64,000 bases of DNA, from contig DIWM01000053.1 in assembly GCA_002428485.1 (NCBI GenBank), forward strand, positions 1-64,000. The letters are read 5' to 3'. This document shows positions 42,396 to 49,947 of the stretch, in pieces. The first letter of the stretch is position 1; every line of letters begins with the position of its first letter. This stretch comes from Deltaproteobacteria bacterium UBA6106 (lineage in GTDB: Bacteria > Desulfobacterota > Syntrophorhabdia > Syntrophorhabdales > Syntrophorhabdaceae). A program made the translations under genes and the position numbers. The notes beneath the pieces were generated by a model. That model was not told where the DNA came from. It ran no database searches and saw only the letters and a program-made list of their open reading frames with translations.

Positions 42396-42881
42396 ATGAA
42401 GCTTAGCCATATTGACAGCAAGGGTGATGCGAGGATGGTGGACGTTACAAAAAAGAAAAAGACCGAACGGGAGGCCGTCGGTTTCGGCAAGGTAACGATG
42501 TCGGCGGCAACATACAATTTTATTAAAAGCGGTTATGGCCCAAAAGGCGACATATTTACTGTCGCCAAGATCGCAGGGATCATGGGCGCCAAGAGGACCT
42601 ACGAAATTGTCCCTCTTTGCCACCCTCTCGCGCTTACGCACGTGGATGTGCGATATGCCTTCCACGACAAAGAACACGCGATCGATATTATATCGACGGT
42701 AAAGACGAAGGGCGAGACCGGTGTGGAGATGGAGGCGATCAACTGCGTGATGACGGCCGCCCTTACGATCTATGATATGTGCAAGGCGATCGACAAGGGC
42801 ATCGAGCTCGGGCCGTTCTATCTCCTTGAAAAGAGCGGCGGCAAGAGCGGAAAATATAGAAGAAAGTCAGCTCATGGCTGA
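42396..42881 (+). CDS. moaC: cyclic pyranopterin monophosphate synthase MoaC
   Basis: A 161-residue enzyme that completes cyclic pyranopterin synthesis. Signatures: SHIDSKGDARMVDVTKKKKTEREA, LCHPLALTHVDV, TGVEMEAINCVMTAALTIYDMCKAIDK, and LEKSGGKSGKY near the end. The last codons (SAHG and stop) and the following bases are made of a heptamer repeat (42869-42896), so the C-terminus was remodelled by the repeat. Confidence 0.95.
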   Translation: MKLSHIDSKGDARMVDVTKKKKTEREAVGFGKVTMSAATYNFIKSGYGPKGDIFTVAKIAGIMGAKRTYEIVPLCHPLALTHVDVRYAFHDKEHAIDIISTVKTKGETGVEMEAINCVMTAALTIYDMCKAIDKGIELGPFYLLEKSGGKSGKYRRKSAHG

Positions 42882-42952
42882 TAGCTCATAGCTGATGGAG
42901 TAAAAACGTAAGGCGTTAGGCGATTTTAACCCCTTGCGACTTACGCCTAACG
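42869..42952. repeat. heptamer tracts spanning the moaC stop and gap
   Basis: Four units of type AGCTCAT/GGCTGAT run from 42869 to 42896, crossing the moaC stop codon. Then CGTAAGG and CGTTAGG (42907-42920) and CCTTGCG, ACTTACG and CCTAACG (42932-42952) follow. CGTTAGGCG (42914-42922) and CGCCTAACG (42944-42952) are exact inverses and can form a stem before the MOSC gene. Confidence 0.75.
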
Positions 42953-42972
42953 GGTGTATAAGGAGTTACATT

Positions 42973-43410
42973 ATGGTTGGTAAAGTGGTGTCGGTAAACA
43001 TCAGCAGGGATAAGGGCGAGAAGAAGCATAACGTGGGGCAGCGCATGTTTATTCAGGATAAGGGCCTGAAAGACGATGCCCATGCGGGTTTTATGCACAG
43101 GCAGGTGAGCCTTCTCTCAACGGACAGCATCGCAAAGATCAAAGACAAGGGGATCGATGTGGGAAACGGGGATTTCGCAGAAAATCTTACGACGGAAGGG
43201 ATCGAACTCTATACGCTGCCGGTGGGCACGAAGCTGAAAGTAGGCGAGGGTGTAATCCTCCGTATCTCGCAGATAGGAAAAGAATGTCATAAGGGATGTG
43301 CGATCTTTCAGCAGGTCGGCGATTGTGTGATGCCGAGGGAAGGGATTTTCGCCGAAGTATTGACAGAAGGCGAAGTGAAGATCGGGGACGAGATAGAAGT
43401 GATGCGATGA
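42973..43410 (+). CDS. MOSC domain protein
   Basis: A 145-residue single MOSC domain, the C-terminal domain of molybdenum-cofactor sulfurases. The key cysteine region is IGKECHKGCAIFQQVGDCVMPREGIFAEV. In molybdenum-cofactor operons these proteins are thought to handle the cofactor or its sulfur, though the reaction is unproven. Start at ATG 42973 behind AAGGAG; its stop overlaps mogA by 4 bp. Confidence 0.88.
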   Translation: MVGKVVSVNISRDKGEKKHNVGQRMFIQDKGLKDDAHAGFMHRQVSLLSTDSIAKIKDKGIDVGNGDFAENLTTEGIELYTLPVGTKLKVGEGVILRISQIGKECHKGCAIFQQVGDCVMPREGIFAEVLTEGEVKIGDEIEVMR

Positions 43411-43892
43411 AATATAAGGTTGCGATCATAACGGTCAGCGATAAGGGTTCCAGGGGGGAGCGCGAGGATGCAAGCGGGCCGGCGCTGAAAAAGTTCCTGG
43501 GCGATGCGTATGACGTAGGAAACATCGTTATCGTGCCCGACGAGGTCCCGATAATAGCCGATGCGATAAAAAGACTCATCGATGATGAAAAGTTTGATCT
43601 TGTTGTCACCACGGGAGGCACAGGGGTCACGAAGCGGGACGTTACACCCGAGGCGACGCGGTCGGTGATCGACAGAGAGCTGCCGGGTTTTGCGGAGGCG
43701 ATCCGGATGGAGAGCTATAAGATAACGCCCCACGGCATCATATCGAGGGGCATCTGCGGCATACGCGGCGAAAGCATGATCATCAACCTGCCGGGAAGTC
43801 CAAAGGGAGCCGTCGAATGCCTCGGCTTCGTCATCGACGCCATTCCCCACGCCCTCGCGAAGATCAAAGGCGACCCCGCCGACTGCGCATAA
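43407..43892 (+). CDS. mogA: molybdopterin adenylyltransferase MogA/MoaB
   Basis: A 161-residue enzyme that adenylylates molybdopterin before metal insertion by MoeA. Signatures: AIITVSDKGSRGEREDASGPAL, VTTGGTGVTKRDVTPEATRSV, and NLPGSPKGAVECL. Overlaps the MOSC gene, closing the cofactor cluster. moaD, moaE and moeB are absent from the window. Confidence 0.94.
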   Translation: MKYKVAIITVSDKGSRGEREDASGPALKKFLGDAYDVGNIVIVPDEVPIIADAIKRLIDDEKFDLVVTTGGTGVTKRDVTPEATRSVIDRELPGFAEAIRMESYKITPHGIISRGICGIRGESMIINLPGSPKGAVECLGFVIDAIPHALAKIKGDPADCA

Positions 43893-43900
43893 ATATAATC

Positions 43901-43928
43901 CGTAAGTCGTGAGGCGTAAGTCGTAAGG
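43901..43928. repeat. heptamer tract (CGTAAGT/CGTGAGG)
   Basis: Four units of 7 bp (CGTAAGT, CGTGAGG, CGTAAGT, CGTAAGG) lie 8 bp after the mogA stop. This is the reverse complement of the CCTTACG type found at 52777-52804 and 63823-63850. It borders the R2 element at 43959-44058. Confidence 0.75.
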
Positions 43929-43958
43929 GGACAAAAAATCTTTTCAACGTTACAAAAG

Positions 43959-44058
43959 GACAGAATGAAATCGCCGCGTCGCTTTTGCTCCCTGCGGGAT
44001 GGTATCATTGTCCCCGCTCCCCTTGCGGGAGAGGGTCAGGGAGAGGGGGCGCAAAATG
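43959..44058 (-). repeat. R2 GC-rich interspersed repeat, copy 2
   Basis: Inverted copy of 1-91, slightly longer in the centre. GCTCCCCTTGCGGGAGAGGG can fold back. It lies in the gap between converging mogA and pfkA, bracketed by heptamer tracts at 43901-43928 and 44092-44126. Confidence 0.75.
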
Positions 44059-44091
44059 GCTCATGGCGAAAAGAATAAGCAGTATGTCTTG

Positions 44092-44126
44092 GCTAATCGC
44101 TGAAAGCTGAACCCTGAAAGCTGCTT
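44092..44126. repeat. heptamer tract (GCTGAAA type)
   Basis: Five 7-bp steps (GCTAATC, GCTGAAA, GCTGAAC, CCTGAAA, GCTGCTT) run into the stop codon of the converging pfkA. Confidence 0.65.
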
Positions 44127-45294
44127 AGTACAAAAACATCGGTTTGCCGAGGGTTTCCCGCACCTTGGGGCGGTAGTTCTTTTCGTCGTAGAGGGCGGTT
44201 ACGTCGACACGTTTTTTGGCGGTGATGACCATATCCAGGGGCACCGTGGTATAGACGGCTTGCTGGAGCGCCACCATACGGCCCGTGTTGCCCATGGCGA
44301 TCTGGTCGAGCGCAAGGTTTCCGTAAGAGACGGCGACCATGCGGTCAAGGGAATCAGGGGTGCCTGAGCGCATGATATATGCCAACTGCTGATAGATGAT
44401 GTTGATACCCGTTCTTTGTTTGATATCCTGCGCGACGAGATATCCGATCCCGCCGAGCTTTTTGTGTCCGTAGGCGTCTATGTCGCCGCTCTCAAGAATG
44501 TTTCCACCGATGGGATGGGCGCCTTCGGAGATGGTCATGATCGCATAGTTAGAAGGATTTTTGGAGCGGTCATCCACAAGAAAGCGGATGAGCTGATCCA
44601 TATGAAAAGGGACTTCAGAGATCAGGGCGCGGTCAACATCGGCAAGGTAGGCTGCAAAAAGCGAGGTCTCGCCGGAGTTTCTTCCGAACAGCTCCACTAC
44701 ACAGATCCTCTCATGCGAGCCGGCTGTTGTGCGCAGGGCGTTGATGGCATCTACCGAGCGTGTAACGGCCGTGGAAAAACCAATGCAGAAATCGGTGCCG
44801 AACACATCGTTGTCCATCGTCTTGGGGATGGCGATGACCTGGACATCCTCTTTCTGAAGGCGGCAGGCATAGCTTAGCGTATCGTCGCCGCCGATAGGGA
44901 TGATCGACCCAATGGATAAAGATTTGAGTACACGCATGATGTGGGGTGTACAGTCAAAGGTACCGTTCGGATTCGGCAACCGGTCATCCTTTGATACAAA
45001 ATCAGGTATCTCATCGGGCTTCATGTTCCCGGGATTGGTGCGTGATGTATGCAGCATGGTTCCGCCTGTGCGGTCGATCGTCCGTACATTATCCACGGTC
45101 AAAGGCATGGTGAGTTTTTCTACGGTATCAGGGTCGCCGGGGTTAATACATAAAAGGCCCATCCAGCCTCTTTTGACCCCTACCACTTCGATATGGAGGG
45201 TGTGAGCGCGTGTCACCACCGCCTTTATGGCAACGTTCAGTCCGGGAACATCGCCTCCGCCCGTAAGTATCGCAACCCGTTTTCTTTTTGTCAT
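44125..45294 (-). CDS. pfkA: 6-phosphofructokinase, pyrophosphate-type residues
   Basis: A 389-residue phosphofructokinase, opening AILTGGGDVPGLN. The sugar-phosphate and catalytic block is PKTMDND (D161 as base). Two residues decide the phosphoryl donor: D138 in IGGDDTL occupies the position that is glycine in ATP enzymes (E. coli G104), and K158 in PKTMDND occupies the G124 position. Asp plus Lys is the signature of PPi-dependent, reversible enzymes. It has its own promoter and lies downstream of tilS. Confidence 0.9.
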   Translation of the reverse strand: MTKRKRVAILTGGGDVPGLNVAIKAVVTRAHTLHIEVVGVKRGWMGLLCINPGDPDTVEKLTMPLTVDNVRTIDRTGGTMLHTSRTNPGNMKPDEIPDFVSKDDRLPNPNGTFDCTPHIMRVLKSLSIGSIIPIGGDDTLSYACRLQKEDVQVIAIPKTMDNDVFGTDFCIGFSTAVTRSVDAINALRTTAGSHERICVVELFGRNSGETSLFAAYLADVDRALISEVPFHMDQLIRFLVDDRSKNPSNYAIMTISEGAHPIGGNILESGDIDAYGHKKLGGIGYLVAQDIKQRTGINIIYQQLAYIMRSGTPDSLDRMVAVSYGNLALDQIAMGNTGRMVALQQAVYTTVPLDMVITAKKRVDVTALYDEKNYRPKVRETLGKPMFLY

Positions 45295-45320
45295 ATAATG
45301 CCCCCTTTTAGCTAATTATA

Positions 45321-45349
45321 GGTATAGACTCACGCTTCGATATTGTCAA
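45321..45349 (-). promoter_or_regulatory. sigma70-type promoter of pfkA
   Basis: On the minus strand, TTGACA (45344-45349) and TATACC (45321-45326) are separated by 17 bp. A TATAAT further downstream is too far for this -35. Confidence 0.5.
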
Positions 45350-45421
45350 GCGTTCAGCAACCGGCTATCAGGGAATACCTGCCGGTAATTGGTTATTCAT
45401 TCTGATAGCAGGACTGATCGC

Positions 45422-46828
45422 TTATAATGGAGAGGCTGCGACCTTGAGTATTTCCCACGTCGTTTCTGTTACCTTGTACCTCTCATCGATCCGGTGCCCG
45501 ATGACCCAGATTATATCGTTGCCGGAGATGAGGAGTGGAATGAACCTCCTCTCCTCTTTGGGAATCTTGCGGGAGATAAAGAAATCTTTCAGCTTGACGT
45601 AATGGTTCATGCCGAGCGGGAAAAAACGGTCGCCCGGGCGAAAGGTCCTGACAGAGAGGGCCCCGGCCTTTTGCCTGTCAAAAAAGGCAACATTATGATT
45701 GTGCAGCTTTATGGCGGATGGTCTTTTTTGTGCCCTGACGGTGAGGGAGATATTGAAAGGTTCCAGGATGTTCTTGCCGGTCGTAAGGGGGATTTGATCT
45801 GTTACGGGCAGTCGTAATGGTTTTTTTGTAAAAATAAGGGTTGTATAAGCCTTTTTTGTTCTCAGGCCAAAGGGAAGGATAACGGTCAGGTTTGGCTTCT
45901 TTGCCTTTATAATCTTTTCTATAGAAAGTATATGCTGCCTTAAGGGGATGAATCGCGGTTCAATGGAGGCAAGCGTATCGGACAATATCCTGAATCGTGT
46001 CTCTTCATCCATATTCGCCAGCGCCGGTACGTTGAAGAGGGTTTCTTCGCCATGGTCCTGTTTTTCCTGAAGGAGAAACGTTTTTGACCGCTTATCGAAG
46101 ATGAGGTTTATTGCGGTTATGTCCTGAAGCAGCGAGAATATCTTTTCTTTCACGGCGGGGTTCAGCCTCTCCATGACCGGGACGATCTCCCTGCGGAGGA
46201 AGTTTCTCTCGTAGACGACCTTTTCGTTTGAGGAATCAGCGACAAACGACACCCTGTTTTGCCGCGCATATTCCTCGATCTCCGACTTGTAGGTAAAAAG
46301 GAACGGCCTTATGATAGGTCCCCGCCTGACAGGGATGGAAGAGAGTCCCCGGATCCCCGTTCCTTTGATGATCCTCAGGAGGAAAGTCTCCACCTGGTCA
46401 TCGAGGGTATGTGCAATGGCAATTTTATTATAGTTGTGTGCTTTCGCGATGTCGCTGAAGAAGGCGTAGCGCAGTTCCCTGCCTGCATGCTGTAATGAGA
46501 TGCCGGAAGCGGATGCGAACTCTTTCACGTCAACCTTTTTGGTGTGTAAAGGGAGAGAAAACCTGCCGGCAAGATCCTTCACAAAATCCTCGTCTCTTTG
46601 AGATTCACTGCCCCGCAATCTGTGGTTTACATGGGCCAGGCCCAGCGAGAAGGGGATCTGCCGCGAGATATTGAGCAACACATGGAGCAGGACGGTTGAA
46701 TCTATCCCTCCTGACGCCCCGAGGAGTATGCTGTTGCCTTCCTCGATAAGGTTTTCCTTCTCAATGATTTTTATGATTTTTTTGACGAGGCTATTTCTGC
46801 GGGCTGCCGGCTGCGGGTTGCGCGTCAT
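45422..46828 (-). CDS. tilS: tRNA(Ile)-lysidine synthase TilS
   Basis: A 468-residue ATP-dependent enzyme that converts C34 of tRNA-Ile(CAU) to lysidine. PP-loop SGGIDS at residues 39-44, HVNHRLRGSESQRDEDF, and the IAHTLDDQVETFLLRIIKGTG block; the C-terminal domain has RTFRPGDRFFPLGM. The first dozen residues (NPQPAARRNS) are encoded by a heptamer repeat at 46795-46828, so the N-terminus is an acquired extension or the true start lies further in. Confidence 0.93.
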   Translation of the reverse strand: MTRNPQPAARRNSLVKKIIKIIEKENLIEEGNSILLGASGGIDSTVLLHVLLNISRQIPFSLGLAHVNHRLRGSESQRDEDFVKDLAGRFSLPLHTKKVDVKEFASASGISLQHAGRELRYAFFSDIAKAHNYNKIAIAHTLDDQVETFLLRIIKGTGIRGLSSIPVRRGPIIRPFLFTYKSEIEEYARQNRVSFVADSSNEKVVYERNFLRREIVPVMERLNPAVKEKIFSLLQDITAINLIFDKRSKTFLLQEKQDHGEETLFNVPALANMDEETRFRILSDTLASIEPRFIPLRQHILSIEKIIKAKKPNLTVILPFGLRTKKAYTTLIFTKKPLRLPVTDQIPLTTGKNILEPFNISLTVRAQKRPSAIKLHNHNVAFFDRQKAGALSVRTFRPGDRFFPLGMNHYVKLKDFFISRKIPKEERRFIPLLISGNDIIWVIGHRIDERYKVTETTWEILKVAASPL

Positions 46829-46863
46829 ACAGCCTCGCAGAAAACCCGTAACCCGTAACTCGC
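46795..46863. repeat. heptamer tracts at the tilS start
   Basis: TTCTGCG, GGCTGCC, GGCTGCG and GGTTGCG (46795-46822) lie inside the first codons of tilS (minus strand). AACCCGT, AACCCGT and AACTCGC (46843-46863) lie in the gap before it. Both tracts have a period of exactly 7. Confidence 0.7.
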
Positions 46864-46873
46864 AACGTTCATT

Positions 46874-47095
46874 TTACGAACAGTTCGAGCAGTTCGAGGA
46901 ACTGCAGCCTGCGCAGGAAGAGCCTGTGCTCGATGAAGATGGCTTGAATTTGTAGCCAACGGAAAATCCAAATGACGACATCTTTCTGACCGGGTCTTTT
47001 GCCCCGCAGGCAGGACATTCAGGCTCGTCGTCTTTAAAGACGATCATCTCGAAATCCTTGCCGCATTTGCCGCATGTATATTCGTATATAGGCAT
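46874..47095 (-). CDS. FmdB-family zinc-ribbon protein
   Basis: A 73-residue protein with the opening MPIYEYTCGKCGKDFEM and a second CPACG, the two CxxC pairs of the FmdB/CxxC_CXXC_SSSS regulatory protein family. The Ser/Cys-rich tail has four further cysteines (GSSCAGCSSSNCSNCS). The founding member was proposed to regulate formamidase; a general function is not known. It lies 3 bp after the TPR-like gene, within the minus-strand operon. Confidence 0.85.
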   Translation of the reverse strand: MPIYEYTCGKCGKDFEMIVFKDDEPECPACGAKDPVRKMSSFGFSVGYKFKPSSSSTGSSCAGCSSSNCSNCS

Positions 47096-47098
47096 TTA

Positions 47099-48013
47099 TT
47101 ATCCCCTCCTTGAGCTTCCTTTTCTCTTCTTCTTGATCTCTCCCTTGATGTCGGCCGAGAGTTTCTGCAAAGCCTCTCTGTAGCGTCTTTTAGTTGCGTC
47201 ATCTATATCCATTATATCCATGGACAGGGCATCTTCAGTAAACATCATGGCCTTCGTGAACATGTTCTTAAAGTAAAAATTAAACGCCGATGCATACTTG
47301 TATAGAAATAATGCCTCCCGGTTTTTGCTGTCAAGCCTTGTAATTTTTTGAAACAGCTTCCGTGCCATATCGTAATACTCGCTTTCGAGGTAACTGCGGG
47401 CTGCGTTGAGGTACAGGAGCGGCCTTCCGTCCGTATAGAGTATGCTGAGGAGATCCTTAAATCCCTTTTTGCCATATATCTTGATAAGTGGTTTATCATT
47501 TTCGAAGATGAAGCGCGGCAGCAGATAGTTGCTGCGGTAAGTGATGATAAGCTCCCTGAGCTGTCCGACGAGCTCATGGAGGAGCACCCTGGTTTCCTTG
47601 AGGCCTTCCCTGAGCCTTATTTCAGCCTTTTTGATCAGAAGGCTTATATCATGGACGATCTTTTTCTCCTTGTCGGTGAGGTCGTTGGCGGCAATATCGC
47701 AATGTGGTTTATAATACTCAAGCTGGTAAAGGTTTTCCCTCATCTTCATTGCTTCGTGGAAGATGTAGCCGACAGTTATGTCGTATAATTTTTCTTTATA
47801 GCCGGCGTCGTCTGAGTTTCGAAAGAGCTCGTGGCACATCTCCTTGAGGCGGTACAGACAGCTCTTTCCCCTGTCGTCGACAAAGTCCTCAATGCTTGTG
47901 AAGCCAAGCTGCCCGGCCTTAAAGAGCGTCCTGCATTCCGTGCATTTCTCGTACACGCAGATCGACTCCTTCACAAGATCAATCTGTTTTTTCTCCAGGT
48001 TCGTCGGTTTCAT
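47099..48013 (-). CDS. hypothetical helical protein, ftsH-linked
   Basis: A 304-residue, nearly all-helical protein I do not recognise. The N-terminus has cysteines in ICVYEKCTECRTLF. The C-terminal third (YLESEYYDMARKLFQKITRLDSKNREALFLYKYASAF) looks like two TPR repeats, and the tail is very basic (KKKRKGSSRRG). It overlaps the ftsH 3' end by 35 bp, so expression is coupled to the protease. A role as adaptor is only a guess. Confidence 0.6.
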   Translation of the reverse strand: MKPTNLEKKQIDLVKESICVYEKCTECRTLFKAGQLGFTSIEDFVDDRGKSCLYRLKEMCHELFRNSDDAGYKEKLYDITVGYIFHEAMKMRENLYQLEYYKPHCDIAANDLTDKEKKIVHDISLLIKKAEIRLREGLKETRVLLHELVGQLRELIITYRSNYLLPRFIFENDKPLIKIYGKKGFKDLLSILYTDGRPLLYLNAARSYLESEYYDMARKLFQKITRLDSKNREALFLYKYASAFNFYFKNMFTKAMMFTEDALSMDIMDIDDATKRRYREALQKLSADIKGEIKKKRKGSSRRG

Positions 48014-49904
48014 TCGTTTTACCGTTTTCCTTCAACAATTCCCTCAGCTCTGCTCCATCAATAGACTCTTTATCGAGCAGCGTCCGGGCTACCTTTTCCA
48101 GGGCCGTCCTTTTTTCGGTAAGAAGGGTCCTCACCCTGGTGTAAGACTCTTCGATGATCCTTTTTACTTCCCCGTCTATGTCCTTCGCCGTTGCCTCGCT
48201 GTAATCCTTCCCTCCGAAGGATGGATTGATATCCAGAAAAAGCGGTCTCCTTTCTTTTTCGAAGGTCATATGCCCCAGTTTTTCGCTCATCCCGTATTCT
48301 TTTACCATTGATTTTGCGATATCTGTCGCACGTGCAAGATCGTTTTGAGCGCCCGTCGAGATCTCTTCGAAGACTATCTCTTCCGCTACCCTGCCTCCGA
48401 GGAGCACACAGAGACGATCAAGGAGCTCCTGCCGGGTCATAAGATATCTGTCTTCTGTGGGAAGCTGCAAGGTATAGCCGAGGGCGGCAATGCCGCGGGG
48501 TATGATCGAGATCTTATGAACCGGGTCTGTTGTTTCAAGGAATTCCGCCATCAGGGCGTGGCCTGTCTCGTGATATGCAACGATCTCCTTTTCGCGCTTG
48601 CTCATGACCCTTTTCTTTTTTTCAAGCCCCGCCACTACCCTGTCGATAGCCTCTTCGAATTCCTCCATGGTTACCGAGGTCCTGCCTTTCCGTGCCGAAA
48701 GAAGCGCAGCTTCGTTGACCAGGTTTGCAAGGTCGGCGCCCACGAAGCCGGGGGTGCGTGCGGCGATGACCTTGAGGTCTATGCCCTTCGCCATTTTTAC
48801 GCCGCGGATGTGTACCTCCAATATCTCTTCCCTGCCTTTGATATCGGGCCTGTCAACGAGGACATGCCGGTCAAACCTGCCGGGACGCAATAGCGCGGGA
48901 TCAAGGATCTCAGGCCTGTTTGTTGCCCCTACGATGATAACGCCGGTCTTGGTATCGAAGCCGTCCATCTCCGAAAGGAGCTGATTGAGCGTTTGTTCCC
49001 GTTCGTCGTGAGAGGAAAGGGGGTTCATACCCCGTGCCTTTCCGAGGGCGTCAAGCTCGTCGATGAAGATGATGCAGGGCGCCTTTTGCTGCGCCTGCGC
49101 AAAGAGGTCCCTGACGCGTGAAGCGCCGACGCCTACGAACATCTCGACGAAATCAGAGCCGCTCATGCTGAAAAAAGGGACCTTTGCCTCGCCGGCAACG
49201 GCTTTGGCGAGAAGGGTTTTGCCGGTCCCCGGTGGTCCGACGAGGAGAATCCCTTTCGGGATCTTGCCGCCGATATCAAGGAATTTTTGCGGATACTCAA
49301 GGTACTCAATGATCTCCTTAAGCTCCTCTTTCGCCTCGTCGACGCCTGCGACATCATCAAATGTAATCTTGATCTCATCTTCGCCGTATATCTTGCCCCT
49401 GCTTTTGCCGAAGTTGAGAACGCTTGACGGCGCTCCCCCCATTCTTCTCATGAGAAGGTTCCAGACGAGTATGATGACGGCAAATGGGAGCACCCAGGCG
49501 AAGATCGCCTTCAGGAATTTGTTTTCGTATTGGCCGGTGAATTTAATATTGTTTTTCTGCAGGTCCTTGACGAGGTCCGGGTCCTCAACTCTGCTCGTGA
49601 GAAATTTCGTTTTTTTTCCGTCCTCGAGGGTGAGGTTACCCTGTATTGTGTCGGTATCGATGACGAGGTCGCCTATCTTGCCCCTGGCGATCAACTCCTT
49701 GAACTCGCTGTACTGTACTGTCCGTACATCTGATTTGAAGAAGTAGCTGTTGATAACGACGATGGCGATAAAAGCGATGATAAAATAGAGAAAGGTGAAT
49801 CCCTTTGTCCTTTTCTCCTTATCTTTGTTTTGCCCTTTTATATCGAGAAAGATATTTTTGCTTTTGCCTCTTTCCTTGTTTGTCTTACTTCTTGTCTTTC
49901 GCAC
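47979..49904 (-). CDS. ftsH: ATP-dependent zinc metalloprotease FtsH
   Basis: A 641-residue membrane AAA+ protease that degrades misfolded membrane and regulatory proteins. Two membrane spans (residues 36-55 and 135-152), Walker A GPPGTGKT at 223-230, the AAA block with FVEMFVGVGASRVRDLF, the second region of homology, and the zinc motif HETGH near residue 445. The basic N-terminal arm before the first span is longer than usual, and the GTG start has no clear ribosome site, so the true start may be a little downstream. Confidence 0.95.
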   Translation of the reverse strand: MRKTRSKTNKERGKSKNIFLDIKGQNKDKEKRTKGFTFLYFIIAFIAIVVINSYFFKSDVRTVQYSEFKELIARGKIGDLVIDTDTIQGNLTLEDGKKTKFLTSRVEDPDLVKDLQKNNIKFTGQYENKFLKAIFAWVLPFAVIILVWNLLMRRMGGAPSSVLNFGKSRGKIYGEDEIKITFDDVAGVDEAKEELKEIIEYLEYPQKFLDIGGKIPKGILLVGPPGTGKTLLAKAVAGEAKVPFFSMSGSDFVEMFVGVGASRVRDLFAQAQQKAPCIIFIDELDALGKARGMNPLSSHDEREQTLNQLLSEMDGFDTKTGVIIVGATNRPEILDPALLRPGRFDRHVLVDRPDIKGREEILEVHIRGVKMAKGIDLKVIAARTPGFVGADLANLVNEAALLSARKGRTSVTMEEFEEAIDRVVAGLEKKKRVMSKREKEIVAYHETGHALMAEFLETTDPVHKISIIPRGIAALGYTLQLPTEDRYLMTRQELLDRLCVLLGGRVAEEIVFEEISTGAQNDLARATDIAKSMVKEYGMSEKLGHMTFEKERRPLFLDINPSFGGKDYSEATAKDIDGEVKRIIEESYTRVRTLLTEKRTALEKVARTLLDKESIDGAELRELLKENGKTNETDEPGEKTD

Positions 49905-49947
49905 CGTTACAGTGTATCAAAATTTTGCTTCTTTGGAAAGCAGATTA

